DNA of 64,000 bases from Eulemur rufifrons (lineage: Eukaryota > Chordata > Mammalia > Primates > Lemuridae). The notes beneath the pieces were generated by a model. That model made no database searches. It worked only from the letters and a program-made list of their open reading frames with translations, and was not told where the DNA came from. Shown piece after piece: positions 42,942 through 56,799 of the stretch. The position numbers were made by a program, and so were the translations under genes. The stretch lies in NCBI RefSeq assembly GCF_041146395.1, contig NC_091006.1:7136001-7200000 (forward strand), read 5' to 3'. Each line of letters starts with the position of its first letter. Within the stretch, counting starts at the first letter, position 1.

Positions 42942-43257
42942 GGCCAGGTGTAGTGGCTCACGCCTGTAATCCTAGCACTATGGGAGCCTGAGGCAGGAGG
43001 ATTGCTCAAGGTCAGGAGTTCAAGACCAGCCTGAGCAAGAGTGAGACCCCGTCTCTGCTAAAAATAGAAAGAAATTAGCTGGACAACTAAAAATAGATAG
43101 AAAAAATTAGCCGGGCATGGTGGCACATACCTGTAGTCTCAGCTACTCGGGAGGCTGAGGCAGAAGGATTGCTTAAGCCCAGCAGTTTGAGGTAGGCTGA
43201 TGCCATGGCACTCTAGCCCAGGCAACAGAGCAAAATTCTGTCTCAAAAAAAAAAAAA
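42942..43257 (+). mobile_element. Alu (strepsirrhine type), diverged
   Basis: 'ggccaggtgtagtggctcac' through 'cctagcactatgggagcctg' to the A tail at 43245-43257. The linker is the lemur type and the right arm has a small deletion. Confidence 0.93.
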
Positions 43258-43919
43258 GTATTTCAATATGTGCTTTAGATTAATAGATTTCTTAATATGT
43301 AATGCAGATTCTCTACTTAATAGTCAAAAATACTTGATGCATTAAGCCTGCTAAATGTGTTATTCAAAACTACATATCCTTACTTGGTCTGGGAGTCTTG
43401 TTTTTGTTTGTATAAAAGCTTGGCCTTTTTGAGAAACAGATGTTCAGTGTCTTCTCTTGTATTTGATTCTATCAAATACTCTTTGTTTGTCAGACATTAT
43501 CTTTCTATAATCTAATACAAATTTTATATCAAGAACCCAAACTGAATTAAGCAGTATGTCTTAATAATACGACATTATCAAAGATATATTTAAGGACTAC
43601 ACATGATTAACGTGAGAATGAACACTAGAAGTAAACTCATTTCATTGGGAAAAAAAAAGACTACAGAACCACAATGATTCACTATTTTTCTGACTTGGTC
43701 AATAAAATGGCAGGAAAATTATCCAGCTTTGAAAGTTAGATGATTTTTATGTTACATTCAAAGAATTAACTAAAATATTTTAGCAATAATTAGATAGTAA
43801 TTTGCCCAAATATAATACAAATTGCAAAATAAAAGAATACATGGTGTATAAACACTTTGAAAATCTTCAGAGTAAACTAGATCAGTAATGAGCTAAACAT
43901 AAAAAAGTGAAAAACCAAA
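43258..43919. other. Unassigned AT-rich sequence
   Basis: No gene or confident repeat seen; the last part may be decayed L1. Confidence 0.35.
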
Positions 43920-44310
43920 TAGTAGAAGACAAATCTTGAATGAATGGAATGAAATTCCACATTCTTGGATGGCGAGACATAATGTGTTATCAAGACTTGA
44001 AATTTCTTCATATTAATCTATAGATTCAGTGCAATATCTATCAAAAACACAAGAGAATTTTGGGGGAACTAGACGATTTGCAACAAATTTTAACTACATT
44101 GCACAAGAAAATCCAAATCATTTTCCTACTTTTTTATCCACAATTTCAAACAGAAATTTCAAACAGAAACCAAGCCATTTAAAAATTGGATTAACCTACC
44201 TAATTTTCTAAAATTTAATACAGCAATTAAAGTATGTGGTGCAAATGAAGGATAATCAAACATATCAATGGTTCAAAACAGAGTGTCCAGAAAAATTATA
44301 GATAGGAAAT
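43920..44310 (+). mobile_element. Old LINE-1 ORF2 fragment
   Basis: 'ccacattcttggatggcgag', 'taatctatagattcagtgca' and 'gcacaagaaaatccaaatca' correspond to the region after the RT domain in ORF2. Heavily decayed. Confidence 0.6.
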
Positions 44311-47204
44311 TCAACAAATGAGAAAACTAAGGGATTAGAAAAACTGGTGAATGATTTGGGAAGTATAAAGTTGGACTGCCAAATAAATCTCACAAATTTC
44401 AGGGCAAAAAAAAAAATTCAGAAAGAGCAGGAACCACATACGACATACAAACAGGAATAGCAACAGAGGTGCGGCTGGCCACTGGCTGGCAATGAGTCCT
44501 AGATGCACTCTGGGCTTGAGCAAAAAGTGTGGAGATGCCTCCGCAAGGCCTGTGTACTCTGAGGTGTAGTGAGATTTCATTAAATCATTAAAGCCTTGTC
44601 AGCATTGACCCTGTGCTAGCCACTGCCCTGATCTATCATGTTTGCTTTCAGGGTTCTTATGGCCCCCTGGAACATAGAGCAGGAGGTAGGGTCTACATCA
44701 GGTGTCTGATTGTAGGATCAGTATCACATCTCAAAATCTAACTTTGAGACCCAAGTATGCTTGCAAGTGAGGGCCCAGCTGTGAGAATAATCACTAGTAA
44801 ATATGCCTGCTTCCATAATTGAGCCTGGCATTTATTCCAGGGGGTACTATTTGATTTGAAGATAGGAATCTATAATAACATGTAACTTCCTGGTGCATCA
44901 ATTCTAATGAAGTTCCAGACAATGCCTTGAAATTTGTGCATACAAACAAGTTTTCAGCATAAATCAATTGCCCAAGTACAGTCTCACTCAAATAAGGTCC
45001 AGTGGAAACAAAAGACACTAACATTTTATTTAAGATATTTTGTGCACCAGACCTATAAGTTTCCCTATTTTACATTGAATTCATCTTGACACCATGCTTA
45101 AGGAATCTCAGATTAAGAACAAATGAAAGAACAGAGGTGAAAATTCAGACAGAACTAATACAGGGAAAGAAACGAGAAGGCACTGCAGGTGAATGGGTAA
45201 GAAAAAGAGACTCTCTGCCACGATCTGAGAACATCCCTTCACAGCAGAAATGGGCTCTATCATGACTCTACAATATCTCATGAAAAAGCATTATAGTTCA
45301 TAAATTGCAAGGGACTAGAAAGACGGGTGACTACTTTAGGAAGTATAAAGTTGGACTGCCAAATCCATTTCTGAGTATCTATCACTTCTGTTTCCCAGAC
45401 AATCTCGATGTGTGAAATGAATCTCCACTCACCCAGGTAATCTCTGTTTCAGTATGTTTACCAGATTAGTCTTGAGAGAGAAAGCTGAACCCTTAGTTAT
45501 AGGTTTTGTTTCCTTGACCTCATCTCTCTCTAGAGCTGCGATTATTATGTTATCTCTAACTTCAATAACAAGTGACTCCAAGAAATCTCTAAGCATTTTT
45601 TCTCAGCATAATTAACTTATCTAAATTAATTATGAGTGTTTATAGCGAATACCCCAAGACACTGTCAGAGGCAGCTGGAAGAAAAAGTTTCCTGCACTCC
45701 CTACAGGGATGAGGTCAAATAATTGCAAGGCCTAAAAAGTAAGGGATTAGAGAATAAACACATGACCTTGCCTATATTCCAAAAAACTCTGAAGGATATA
45801 TTTCCTAGAAAAGAATTCTTGGATTCCTAAATACCTAATGAATTCCACCTAGTAAAGATTTGGTAGAAACAAGGGTCCTTCTAAGGACAGTGTGGGACAT
45901 AAGAATAAGGTAGCCAGTGTGGACATAGGACCCCATTATAAAAGGTGAAATAGATGAGTCTGTGTGGTGGGACCAAGAGTGTGTGGGGGTGAGACCACTC
46001 ACTCAATAAATATCATTGTAAAGGGTGACCAGAGCTTCAAAGGGTGAAGGGAGAGTTTAAATGCTTATGTGTAAGAGCTGAATTATGGTAAACATATTTG
46101 AAATTCATTAGATCAAGGTTCATTGTTAGCTTTTTAAAAGTATGATCCATGGCATAGGTAAAGTAATTAATGTTAATTTTAAAGAGGAATATAGCACCCA
46201 TTTAACATAAATTTAGGAAAAAATAACAGGCATAGAGTAAGGATTAATGTGAATTGTGGAAGGAAATGGAGGGGTTTCTTAACAGATGGCTTCAACTTCT
46301 CTAAGAAGCAGGAGAGAAGCATAGGGACCTGAGGGTAATTGAGAATACTTTTTTGAGAATATTTGAAAGTACAGTAGTGAATAACGGTAGAAAGAGTTGA
46401 AAGATGAAACAGATGAGATCTGTTGGGCAGAATCACAGCAGGAGTTCAGGCTATTGCCCATGAAATATTTATGGCCGACACCAAGCTACCTAGTTGTGTA
46501 TTCAGTGGCACAAAACTTCCATAGTGTAGCTATAGGGGGAAAATGGACACTAGATTCAATTAGTACTGAGGTTTTTCCAGGTCAGAGTCATGAGACAACA
46601 ATAAGAAAGGAATCACAGATACTGAAAGAGACTGAAAAGATTGACCCAAAAAAATTACACTAAAGAGAGCAAGAAGGAAAGGTTGGGATGAATTGGCAGG
46701 ACAGAGAACTAAGACTATATATAAATGGCCCAAAAGCCAATGAATAAGAGAGAATAGGAAGCTGTGCAGAAAGACAGGTAAAAAAATCTACATAGGGACC
46801 TCCTAGAGTCTTCACTGGATGCTAAGTAGTGCATGCATAAGGTGAAACTCCACAAAGCTAAGCATTAAAAAAACCAGGAAACCGTGAACTACACAGTTAG
46901 CAGATCTCAACGCTGGACAATTGAGCTCCATGACCAACCAACATGACCAACAAAAAATAAGAGCCCTCCTTGGTCACTCAGGGCATTCAGTAGAAGCACC
47001 AGAGAAGTTATGTCTTTGTATTAAATAATTGGGCCAAAACATACCTACAGAAAAGACAACTTTTAATCCACCCTAACAAAGCTTAAATGCAAGCCGTGAA
47101 AGGATTAAACTGAACCACAAGTAAATTGACTGCATATCAGAACAAAGCCTTCTTTTTCAAATAGAACAAAATCCAGGCACTCAACAAAGTAAAACTTCAA
47201 TACT
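44311..47204. other. Unassigned intergenic sequence with a repeated 55-70 bp motif
   Basis: No gene seen. The phrase 'ggaagtataaagttggactg' followed by 'ccaaat' occurs at about 44359-44384 and 45339-45364 with similar 5' context. The rest has no recognisable repeat. Confidence 0.4.
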
Positions 47205-47527
47205 GGCTGGGTGCAGTGGCTCACGCTTGTAATCCTAGCACTCTGGGAGGCCGAGGCAGGTGGATTGCTCGAGGTCAGGAGTTCAAGACCAGCCTGAGCA
47301 AGAGTGAGACTCCGTCTCTACTAAAAATAGAAAGAAATTATATGGACAACTAAAACATATATATAGAAAAAATTAGCCGGGCATGGTGGCACATGCCTGT
47401 AGTCCCAGCTACTCGGGAGGCTGAGGCAGTAGGATCGCTCGAGTCCAGGAGTCTGAGGTTGCTGTGAGCTAGGCTGACGCCACCGGCACTCACTCTAGCC
47501 CGGGCAACAGAGCGAGACTCTGTCTCA
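47205..47527 (+). mobile_element. Alu (strepsirrhine type)
   Basis: 'ggctgggtgcagtggctcac' through the lemur linker to 'gagactctgtctcaaa'. The tail is (AAAT)n to 47562. Confidence 0.94.
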
Positions 47528-47638
47528 AAAATAAATAAATAAATAAAAATAAAAAGGATCAGAGCTTCATTTACCTGTGAAATACTGTTAAGTGGGTTTA
47601 TTGTACCTCTAATTAGAATCCCAGAAGGAAAAGGAGAA

Positions 47639-47661
47639 AATATATATATATATATATATAT
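47639..47661. repeat. (TA)n microsatellite
   Basis: An uninterrupted TA run of about eleven units. Confidence 0.95.
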
Positions 47662-47839
47662 CTCAGAAAGAATAATGGCTGGTAATTTTCCAAGTTTGAC
47701 GAAAAATATAAAGTCACAGATCCAAGAACCACATTGAGCTCATAAAAATTGAATTATTTTTATCTTTTGATTTTAAATATGTAATTTTCAATTTTTTAAT
47801 ACACAAAAACATCACACAATGCAAAGAAATACAAATTGT

Positions 47840-48760
47840 ATCACTTGTCTGACATTACTACTGATTTTATAGGGAAGAAAAAGATTATAAAAGAATATTA
47901 TGAACATTTGTGCACCAACAAACTGAATAATCTAGATAAAATGGACAAATTCCTAAAAACATACATTCTACCAAAACTGATACAAGAAGAAATAGAAAAT
48001 CTAAGTAGACCAATAACTAGTAAAGAGATTGAATCATTTAAAAAAAAAAAAAACTTTTTTAAGCCTTCAAAAGAAAACCTTAGGACTACATGGCTTCATT
48101 GGGGAATTCTACCTAATATTTAAAGAAGAATGAAAACCAACTCTTCTCAAACCCTCAAAAATTGAAGAAGAGGGTGCACTGCCTAATTCATTCTCTGAAG
48201 TCAGCATTAAGCTGATACCACGGCCAGACACAGGCACTAAAAGAAAAGAAAACAATAGTCCAACATCTCTTATGAAGGTAGATGTAAATATCCTCAATGA
48301 AATACCAGTAAAGGAAATAGCATATTAAAATGACTATGCACCATGACCCAGGGCAATTTATAGCCAGCAGGCAAGGGTTGTTCAGTATGTAAATATCAGT
48401 CAATGTAATACACCACATTAATAGAATGAAGGAAAAACAACCCCATGATCATATTAATTGGTATTTGACAGAAATCCAACACTCTTTCATGATAAGAATA
48501 TTCAATAAATTAAGAATACAAGGGAACTTCCTCAACATGATAAAAACCATGAAAAACCCACAGCTAATATCATATTCAATGGCAAAAGACTGAAAGTTTT
48601 TCCCTGGGTAATTATACTGTTCTAAATTTAGATAGTGATGATGGTTGCATTACCTTATGAATGTACTAAAAACCACTGAATGGTACACTTTGATAAAAGG
48701 GTGAATTGTATGTTATGCTAATTATATCTCAATAAAGCTATTATTAAAAATGAATATGAT
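47840..48760 (+). mobile_element. Old LINE-1: ORF2 fragment joined to a 3' UTR end
   Basis: 'gaatattatgaacatttgtg', 'tggacaaattcctaaaaaca', 'aattctacctaatatttaaa' and 'agaatgaaggaaaaacaacc' are ORF2. From about 48600 the sequence jumps to a 3' UTR ending 'tatatctcaataaagctatt'. The middle of the element is deleted. Confidence 0.8.
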
Positions 48761-49093
48761 ATAGTCTCCAACCAGAAGCATGGAAACAATTTTGAAATGT
48801 TACAGAACTGAAAAAGATCACTTCTCAGCATCAAAGTCCTTACGCATGCAATTAAGTGATTAATATTTCCCAGGTGCTTTGATAAGAAATATATATTGAG
48901 AACTATAAGAGAAGTATTCTCCATTGCCATGACCCAACATTTTCTGTATAGATACTCATAAATGCTTATCAGATTAATTTATTTTTAAAAGAATGAACAT
49001 TTATTTGAATTGTATTGGTGTTTCCATTGGTGAGAATTTTGACAAAACTTAGATGCACCTTCAAATGGGGAAATGGATAATAATTTAACAAAG
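48761..49093. other. Unassigned sequence
   Basis: No gene or confident repeat seen. Confidence 0.4.
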
Positions 49094-49380
49094 AGACCAG
49101 GTAGGGTCATGCCTATAATCCCAGCACTTTGTGAGACTGAGACAGGAGGATTGCTTGAGGCCAGGAGTTTGAGACTAGCCTGGGCAACAAAGTGAGACCC
49201 CGTCTCTACAAAAAATTTAAAAATTATCTGGATGTGGTGGCACATCCCTGTAGTCCTAGCTACTTGGAAGGCAGAGGTGGGAGGATCACTTGAGCCCAGG
49301 GGTTTGATGTTACAGTGAGCTATCATTGTGCCACTGCACTCCAGCCTGGGCAACCGAGCAAGACCCCAACTCTTTAAAAC
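49094..49380 (+). mobile_element. AluJ-type element (older)
   Basis: Has the ancestral 'cccagcactttg' and 'ctgggcaacaaagtgagacc' words and the short linker 'ctctacaaaaaatttaaaaa'. It lacks the lemur linker, so it predates the strepsirrhine expansion. Confidence 0.9.
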
Positions 49381-50312
49381 AATCAATCCATCAATAAAGT
49401 GTTTACCAAAATGTGTGGGCAGGGTTAAGGGAAACCAACAAGGGACAGAACACTATTTGAAGCTAGCAACACTTAGAGCCATTGCCCCTCCTGGGACAGA
49501 AGGAGTTGAGGAGAAAATAGTAACCAAAAGCCAGGATGCAGCAAGACCGAAGACAGCCTGGCAGGGAAGGGATGGAGGAATAAACACAATGAATGCTCTG
49601 ACTTTATTGCATCTACCCTGTGATCCCCTTCAGGGGCCTCCCATTCACCCACCTCAGTGGAGGCCAGGAGGTGTGTCCACTGATGTAATCTATACAGACC
49701 AGCCTCCAGGCACCTAGTGGAGTGGAGAAGGGTAAAGGGTTTTGATCATTGTACTATGGTGTTCATATTAGAGAGAGAGAGATGGGAACTGTACTCTCAG
49801 CAATTTTTCTGTAAGTCTAAAATTATCCAGCATTCCACATCACTCTCTCAGGGTCCACTTGCTCTGGGGGAAGCCAGACCACGTCGTGAGGACCAGGGAG
49901 AGAGTCACACGCTGGAGAACTGGGGCCTCCCGCCAACAGCTACCACTGTCTTCCAGAGTGTGAATGAGCCTCCTTGGAAGGGGATTCTGCAGTCCCATTA
50001 AAGCGTTCTGATGACTGGAGCCCTGGCTGATGTCTTCGAGCCAGAAGCATCTGGATAAGCCTTTCTCAAATACCTGATCCACAAAAAGTATGTGAGATGA
50101 TAAATGTTTACTGCTTTGAGCAGCTAGATTTTCTTTCTGAAATCGAGGAAAATGTTGTTGCACACAGTGGCCACTAGGTGGCGCGTGGATTCCGAGGACA
50201 GAAACGAAGCTGCCAACGTCAAGAAGTCAATTGCCTTCGAGTTTACAAATCTATCTCGATTCCGATACAAATTCCATCAAGGGTTTGTTATAAGATTGAT
50301 TTAGAAGAACAA
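49381..50312. other. Unassigned sequence
   Basis: No gene or confident repeat. Moderate GC content with short open frames only. Confidence 0.4.
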
Positions 50313-50658
50313 GGCTGGGCGCGGTGGCTCACGCCTGTAATCCTAGCACTCTGGGAGGCCGAGGTGGGCGGATCGTTTGAGCTCTCAGGAGTTCGAGACC
50401 AGCCTGAGCAAGAGCGAGACCCCATCTCTACTAAAAATAGAAAGAAATTATATGGACAGCTAAAAATACATATAGAAAAAATTAGCCGGGCATGGTGGCG
50501 CATGCCTGTAGTCCCAGCTACTCGGGAGGCTGAGACAGGAGGATCTCTTGAGCTCAGGAGTTTGAGGTTGCTGTGAGCTAGGCTGACGCCACGGCACTCA
50601 CTCTAGCCTGGGCAACAGAGTGAGACTCTGTCTCAAAAAAAAAAAAACAAAAAAAAAC
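50313..50658 (+). mobile_element. Young strepsirrhine-type Alu
   Basis: Full-length dimer with an 18-bp target duplication, attgatttagaagaacaa, at 50295-50312 and 50660-50677. Confidence 0.96.
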
Positions 50659-51289
50659 ATTGATTTAGAAGAACAAAAAAGTATATGGGGAAAAAACTGA
50701 AAAGAAGTAGCAACTGCAGCCACCACTGCTGCGGTAGCTCTACCAGATATTAAAAACAATATAAAACAATGTGTTACTGGTGCATGAATAAGCAGAGAGA
50801 TGGAGAAAAAGGGTAGAAAACCCAGAAACAGAAATAATTGCTTATGGAAATTTACTATATGATCAGATAAGAGTTTCTAATTTAGGAAGGGGCTTTAGAA
50901 AAGTTTCCAATTTATTAGTGTTGGAACAACTAGATAACCAGGTGAAAAAAGAAAATCTTGAATCCATTCCTCAGACTGTATATCAGATTAAATCCTAAGC
51001 ATGTCAAAGGTCTGAACTAGAAAATACTGCCTCACAAATAATAAAACACTGGTGAGTTCCCTTATGGCCTTGGAGTGGTGTAAATTTTTCAACTATTAAT
51101 CAAGATCCAGAAGCCACGAAAGAAAATTTTGTTAAATGATCAAACAAAAAATGAAAACCTTTTGCATGTCCAAAAAACAAACCCACCATACACAGACTAA
51201 AAACTACAGCTGACAAAATGACAAAAATATTTACCACTTATAATGTAGAAAGACAAAGGGTTAATATCACTAAAATATGAAGGGCTTCA

Positions 51290-52065
<776 letters not shown>

Positions 52066-52697
52066 CTAAATATATAAAAATATGCTCAACCTCATTCATA
52101 ATAAAAGAAATGCAAATAAAAATTATCCTGAGATCCTATTTCTCACCTATCAGATTAGCAGAAATCCAAATGTTTAGCACAACTCTGTTGGCCATGCTGT
52201 AAGGAAACAGGGACTCTTGCATCTTGCTGGTAGAATGTAAAAAGACAAAACATCCATGGAGGAAAATTTGGCAATATTTAGCAAATGTGACCTTTGACCC
52301 AGCAATCCTACTTCTAGGATTCTATCCCAAAGACAGACAGAAATATGAAACTCCTTATGCATATGCCTCTTCATTGAAGCCCTATTTGTAATGGAAAAAA
52401 ACTGAAAACTATTGAAATAACCATGAAGAGGGTGCTGGCTAAATCAACTAAGCTACATTTACAAAAATAGAGTACTTTACAGCTGTAAAAATACATAAAA
52501 TATAGTAGGACTGTTTACATATATATAAAAAGTGTGTGTGCATGCATGTGCACTCTTATGTAGTGACCTCCAAGACACAGTTAAGCGAAAAAATCAAGCT
52601 GCAAACTGGTGTGAATAGTATACGCTACCTTTTGTGCAATAAGGAGGAAAATGAATACATTTGTTTGTATTTTCCAAGTAAATAGAATTTCAAAACA

Positions 52698-53035
52698 TTT
52701 TTTTTTGTTGTTGTTGCGACAGAGTCTCACTTTGTTGCCCAGGCTAGAGTGAGTGCCGTGGCATCAGCTTAGCTCACAGCAACCTCAGACTCCTCAGCTT
52801 AAGTGATCCTACTGCCTCAGCCTCCCGAGTAGCTGGGACTACAGGCATGCGCCACTATGCCCGGCTAATTTTTTATATATAGATTTTTAGTTGTCCATAT
52901 AATGTCTTTCTATTTTTAGTAGAGACGGGGTCTCGCTCTTGCTCAGGCTGGTCTCGAACTCCTGACCTCGAGTGATCCATCCGCGTCGGCCTCCCAGAGT
53001 GCTAGGATTACAGGCGTGAGCCACCGCGCCCGGCC
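52698..53035 (-). mobile_element. Alu (strepsirrhine type), reverse orientation
   Basis: Poly(T), 'cgacagagtctcactttgtt', ending '...gcgcccggcc'. A near match of tcaaaacaattttt lies on both sides. Confidence 0.94.
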
Positions 53036-53340
53036 TCAAAACAATTTTTAAGATTGGGGTTCAATAGCCCACAGAACAATGTTTTAAGTAATTTAAGATA
53101 CATTAATTTGACATAAATCCCTAATGGGATCTATTCTAATGGGAAAGAAAGCACCAATAAGAAAATCTTAAACTATATTTAGTGATCATACTATTAGTAG
53201 CATTATTGATATTGATATTTTAAAATTTTATATATACGCACATATTTGGATAAAGCAAAACTATATTAATATCACTAGGATTTAATATTTTCTGAATAAG
53301 AAAAAAAAGACATAATAACAACACGTTAAAAGTTTTAAAG
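53036..53340. other. Unassigned AT-rich sequence
   Basis: No gene or confident repeat seen. Confidence 0.4.
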
Positions 53341-53350
53341 GGCAAGACTA

Positions 53351-53673
53351 GGCAGGGTGTGGTGGCTCAAGCCTATAATCCCAGCACTTTGGGAGGCCGA
53401 GGTGGGAGTATTGCTTGAGGCCAGGAATTCAAGACCAGCCTGGGCCATAGCGGGATCCCCTCCCCATCTCTACAAAAATTTTAAAAATGAGCCTGGCCTG
53501 TAGACTGGTGGCACACGCCTGTAGTCTCAGCTACTCGGGAGGCTGAGGAGGGAGGATCACCTGAGCCCAGGCATTTGAGGTCACAGTGAGCTATGATCAT
53601 GCCACTGGACTCCAGCCTGGGCAACAGAGCAAGACCGCATCTCTTAAATAAATGAATGAATAAATAAACAAAT
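53351..53673 (+). mobile_element. AluJ-type element
   Basis: 'ggcagggtgtggtggctcaa', ancestral 'cccagcactttgggaggcc', 'cactggactccagcctgggc' and a (TAAA)-rich tail. The imperfect duplication ggcaagacta/ggcaaggcta flanks it. Confidence 0.93.
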
Positions 53674-53683
53674 GGCAAGGCTA

Positions 53684-54504
53684 AAGTAGGGATGCACACA
53701 TGGACAATCAATTACTATGAGAAACACAGAGGTGAAGACTATAAAAGCCAAGCTACTGGTTAAATTTAGCAAAAGGAAGGGATTGAGACTGGCATGTGCA
53801 GAGGCTTCTGAGTGGCTGGCAGATTCTATTTCTTGACTCCGATATGGTTACAAGGAGTTTGCCTTAAAATAACACAATCTGTGTTTTCACTGAATTTCAG
53901 GAATTCCTATTTTAAGATCTTCCTGTTTTTTTTTTAACAAAGAAATGCAGTACTTAGTTTTTCAAAAGAAAGATTTGAATTATATCAGTTAATACCCAAT
54001 ACAGTTAATATCCAATAAGGAAGAAGCAACCTCTTCTTGTAGGGAAAAGCTTCCAAAAGTAAGAAGGTCTGCACTTCTTCTGGAAAAAAATCGCCACCAT
54101 CACTGAATCAAAAACATAGAAATAATCGTACAGATTTGGAAGCTGGGGATTTGCGGTTTTGTTTTCCTCATTTTAAGTGAGGAGTGCTGGTCAACAGAGT
54201 CAGGACACCCTTTGATAAGAACTGTATCAGATGTCTTGATCAGCGCCTCTGTAATGTTAAATAACTTGAATATATTTTTGTTTTTACAGCCTTATAGTAA
54301 CTGTGAAACCACTTGCAGCATTTCCTGAAAATGACATGGATTCTCCGCAGGAAACATTCCTTCTTCTAACTTCTTGAGCTATAGACTTAGGTCAAGAAGA
54401 AAATCATTCTCCATATGACACATCAACATTTTGGAAGTTTCTAAAAGGTGCAATTTTCTCACCACTTACAAGATAATAGTGAGATCCAATGTGGAAAAGT
54501 TCAT
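53684..54504. other. Unassigned sequence
   Basis: No gene or confident repeat seen. Confidence 0.4.
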
Positions 54505-54990
54505 ACAGTAGCAAACGTTAGCAGCGAGGAACCTAGTGTTCCAAGTCCAAATTATCTAGGTTCAGATCTTGGCTCCCTCACTTACTAGCTATCTGACCTC
54601 AATCAAATAACTTAACCTCTCTGTGATTCTATTATCACACCCATAAAACTGAGACATGACAATGCCTACCTCATAGAGGTTGCCATGAGAACGGACTGCC
54701 TTAACAGGAGTAAGACACTTAGAGGCCAGGTGTGGTGTAATCCCTGCAACTGGAAGGATCACTTGGGCCCATGAGTTTGAGACCAGCCTGGACAACACAG
54801 TGAGACCCCCATATCTAAAAAAGAAAGAAATTAGCTGGGCGTGGGTGGCACAGGACTGTAGTCTCAGCTACTTGGGAGGCTGAGCAGGAGGCTCACTTGA
54901 GCCCAGGAGTTTGAGGTTGCTGTGAGCGATGATCATGCCACCGCACTCCAGCCTCCGTGTCAGAGCATAAGAAACTTAGAACAGGGCAGT
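54505..54990 (+). repeat. MIR SINE interrupted by an Alu
   Basis: MIR words 'ttcagatcttggctccctca', 'aaataacttaacctctctgt' and 'atgcctacctcatagaggtt' reach 'gtaagacacttaga'; after the Alu the MIR resumes as 'aagaaacttagaacagggca'. Confidence 0.8.
54724..54960 (+). mobile_element. Diverged AluJ with internal deletions, inside MIR
   Basis: 'ggccaggtgtggtgtaatcc' lacks part of the left arm. The right arm is recognisable to 'ccaccgcactccagcctcc'. The MIR-derived duplication taagacacttaga/taagaaacttaga flanks it. Confidence 0.85.
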
Positions 54991-55094
54991 GCTACCTTGA
55001 GCTTTATCGGCTGTGAGATCAGGGAAGCTCATCTCAGACCCAAGCCCTTCATACTGAGTGGCCACGCTGGGAAACCCAAGCATGGAAGAGGTTA

Positions 55095-55575
55095 AGCAGC
55101 CCCTCTCTACCAGTTTCCTATGGCTGCCATGACAAAGCATCACAAACTCCATGCTTAAAGCAAGACAGATTTACTCTCTCACAGATCCAGAGGTCAGAAG
55201 CCAGAAATTGGCCTCACTGGGCTAAAGTCGAGTGGGTGGCAGGGGTGGTTCCTTCTGGAGGCGCTGAGGAAAGAACCCACATCCTTGTCTTTTTCAGCTT
55301 CTAGTGCCCACCTGCATGCCTTGGCTTATGGCCCCCTCCTCCATCTTCAAAACACATCCCTCCAACCTCTGCTTCCGTCACCACATTGCCATCCCTCTGA
55401 CCGACTTCTCCCGTGTCCCTCCTGTAAGGACCAGTAATCTGGGAGCATCTCCCCATCACGAGATCATTAACTTAATCGTATCTTTGGATTAGTTTTGCCA
55501 TAGAGGGTAATGTTCACACGTCATGGGGATTAGGACATAGAAATTTTGGAGGCCACTATTCAGCCTACTCCAGCC
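55095..55575 (-). mobile_element. MLT1-type MaLR LTR, reverse orientation
   Basis: Plus-strand words 'cctatggctgccatgacaaa', 'ctctcacagatccagaggtc' and 'attttggaggccactattca' are the reverse complement of MLT1A-like LTRs. Non-coding and decayed. Confidence 0.7.
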
Positions 55576-56329
55576 TCAAAGTGTGGTCTTATTCTATTCT
55601 TCTGGCTGTTTTAATTCTCCAGATCTCAAATTTAATCTGGACCTCGGGGTGCTACTTAGGATACAGGTCTCATCAGAGATCAGAGAAGGCTACTGGAGCT
55701 GCCAATTTCAGTGCCTTTGAGCTGCCCCACACTAGCCTGGATCATGTCTTTGTGCAAATTAGGGAAAGGTGTTCTCCTTTCCTCTGGGTGGACATGGCCT
55801 CACACCAGGATGTGTGGCTAGTGAAAGGGCACAGGCTACATTTCAGCCTCTGTATGCCACCTGGGCTAACCAAATTTGTGCAGTGCACAACCTATATGAC
55901 CGTACTTTAAGGCAACGCCCCCCCCCACCTCACCCTGATTTTTTTTAATAAAAATAAAAACCTAAAGAAGCATGTCCAGTCTGATTCCTGTATCTCTTCA
56001 TATAGTTTAGATATGCACAAATTTCTTTGCTGCTTCTCACACTTCCTGAAACCCTGGAGACTTCCAGATGTGATATCACTCAGATCTAGTTCTTCAGAAA
56101 CAGTGACCCCTTCAAGGGGCAAAGCTTGGAGGACGTTGTATTGGGTCTAGGTCTTGCCCTGATGCGACTGGCTTCTACAGGCCTTCCTGGTACTGGTTGA
56201 AAAGCCTTAGTGACTAGAACGGGACTTGACAGAGCTCCGTGGGGGCTGCAAGAATTACACCTCTGTCCTTCTGCCAATGGTCAACGCCTTTGGAGCCCCC
56301 CCAAGCTTGGAGTGGTGCAATGAGACTCC
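55576..56329. other. Unassigned sequence
   Basis: No gene or confident repeat. A run of 10 C lies at about 55918-55927. Confidence 0.4.
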
Positions 56330-56550
56330 AGGCCAGAAGGTGGCGCGGTCGGGAAGGGAGCATGTGCTTGTCGGATTCTCTCCGCTTGGTCCCCTCCCTC
56401 CCGCGGGAATCTCTGCTCTCTGCTGCAGGAAGCCCGCGCTTTGCACCTTCCCCAGCAGGTGTGGGGTGGGAGGGAGAGCAGCGCGGTGCTCCGGGGAGGA
56501 CCGCTGCACGGGGACGCTGTCAGCATCCTCGCGGTGAGGAGCACGGCCCA
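56330..56550. other. Small isolated GC- and CpG-rich patch
   Basis: About 220 bases rich in CpG (for example 'ggtggcgcggtcgggaag' and 'cctcccgcgggaatctc'). Open frames cross it on both strands but none shows a recognised domain. It may be a small regulatory island or a GC-rich repeat. Confidence 0.45.
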
Positions 56551-56799
56551 GGGGAGAAACCAGCACCACAGCTCTGTGGATGCCGGGATATTCCCCATCA
56601 TATGCCTGTCTCATTTTTCCTGGATGTACTAAATTGGTCTCAATACGAATGGAACTATCAGTAATTCCCAATTTCCACGTGAGTGTTTTTGCTTTTGGTT
56701 TTTTGGTGTGTAGCTTCCAAATTCAACAAGCATGAATTATTTTTATAATCATAAAAAAATACTGCTATAAAGATATTTCAGGAAATAAATATGACTACT

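Noticed and set aside
56255..56671. Minus-strand open frame with a signal-peptide-like start (LWCWFLPWAVLL), faintly like a CEACAM leader
   Set aside because: The match is short, no immunoglobulin exon follows and no convincing splice donor is present. GC-rich DNA often yields such frames.
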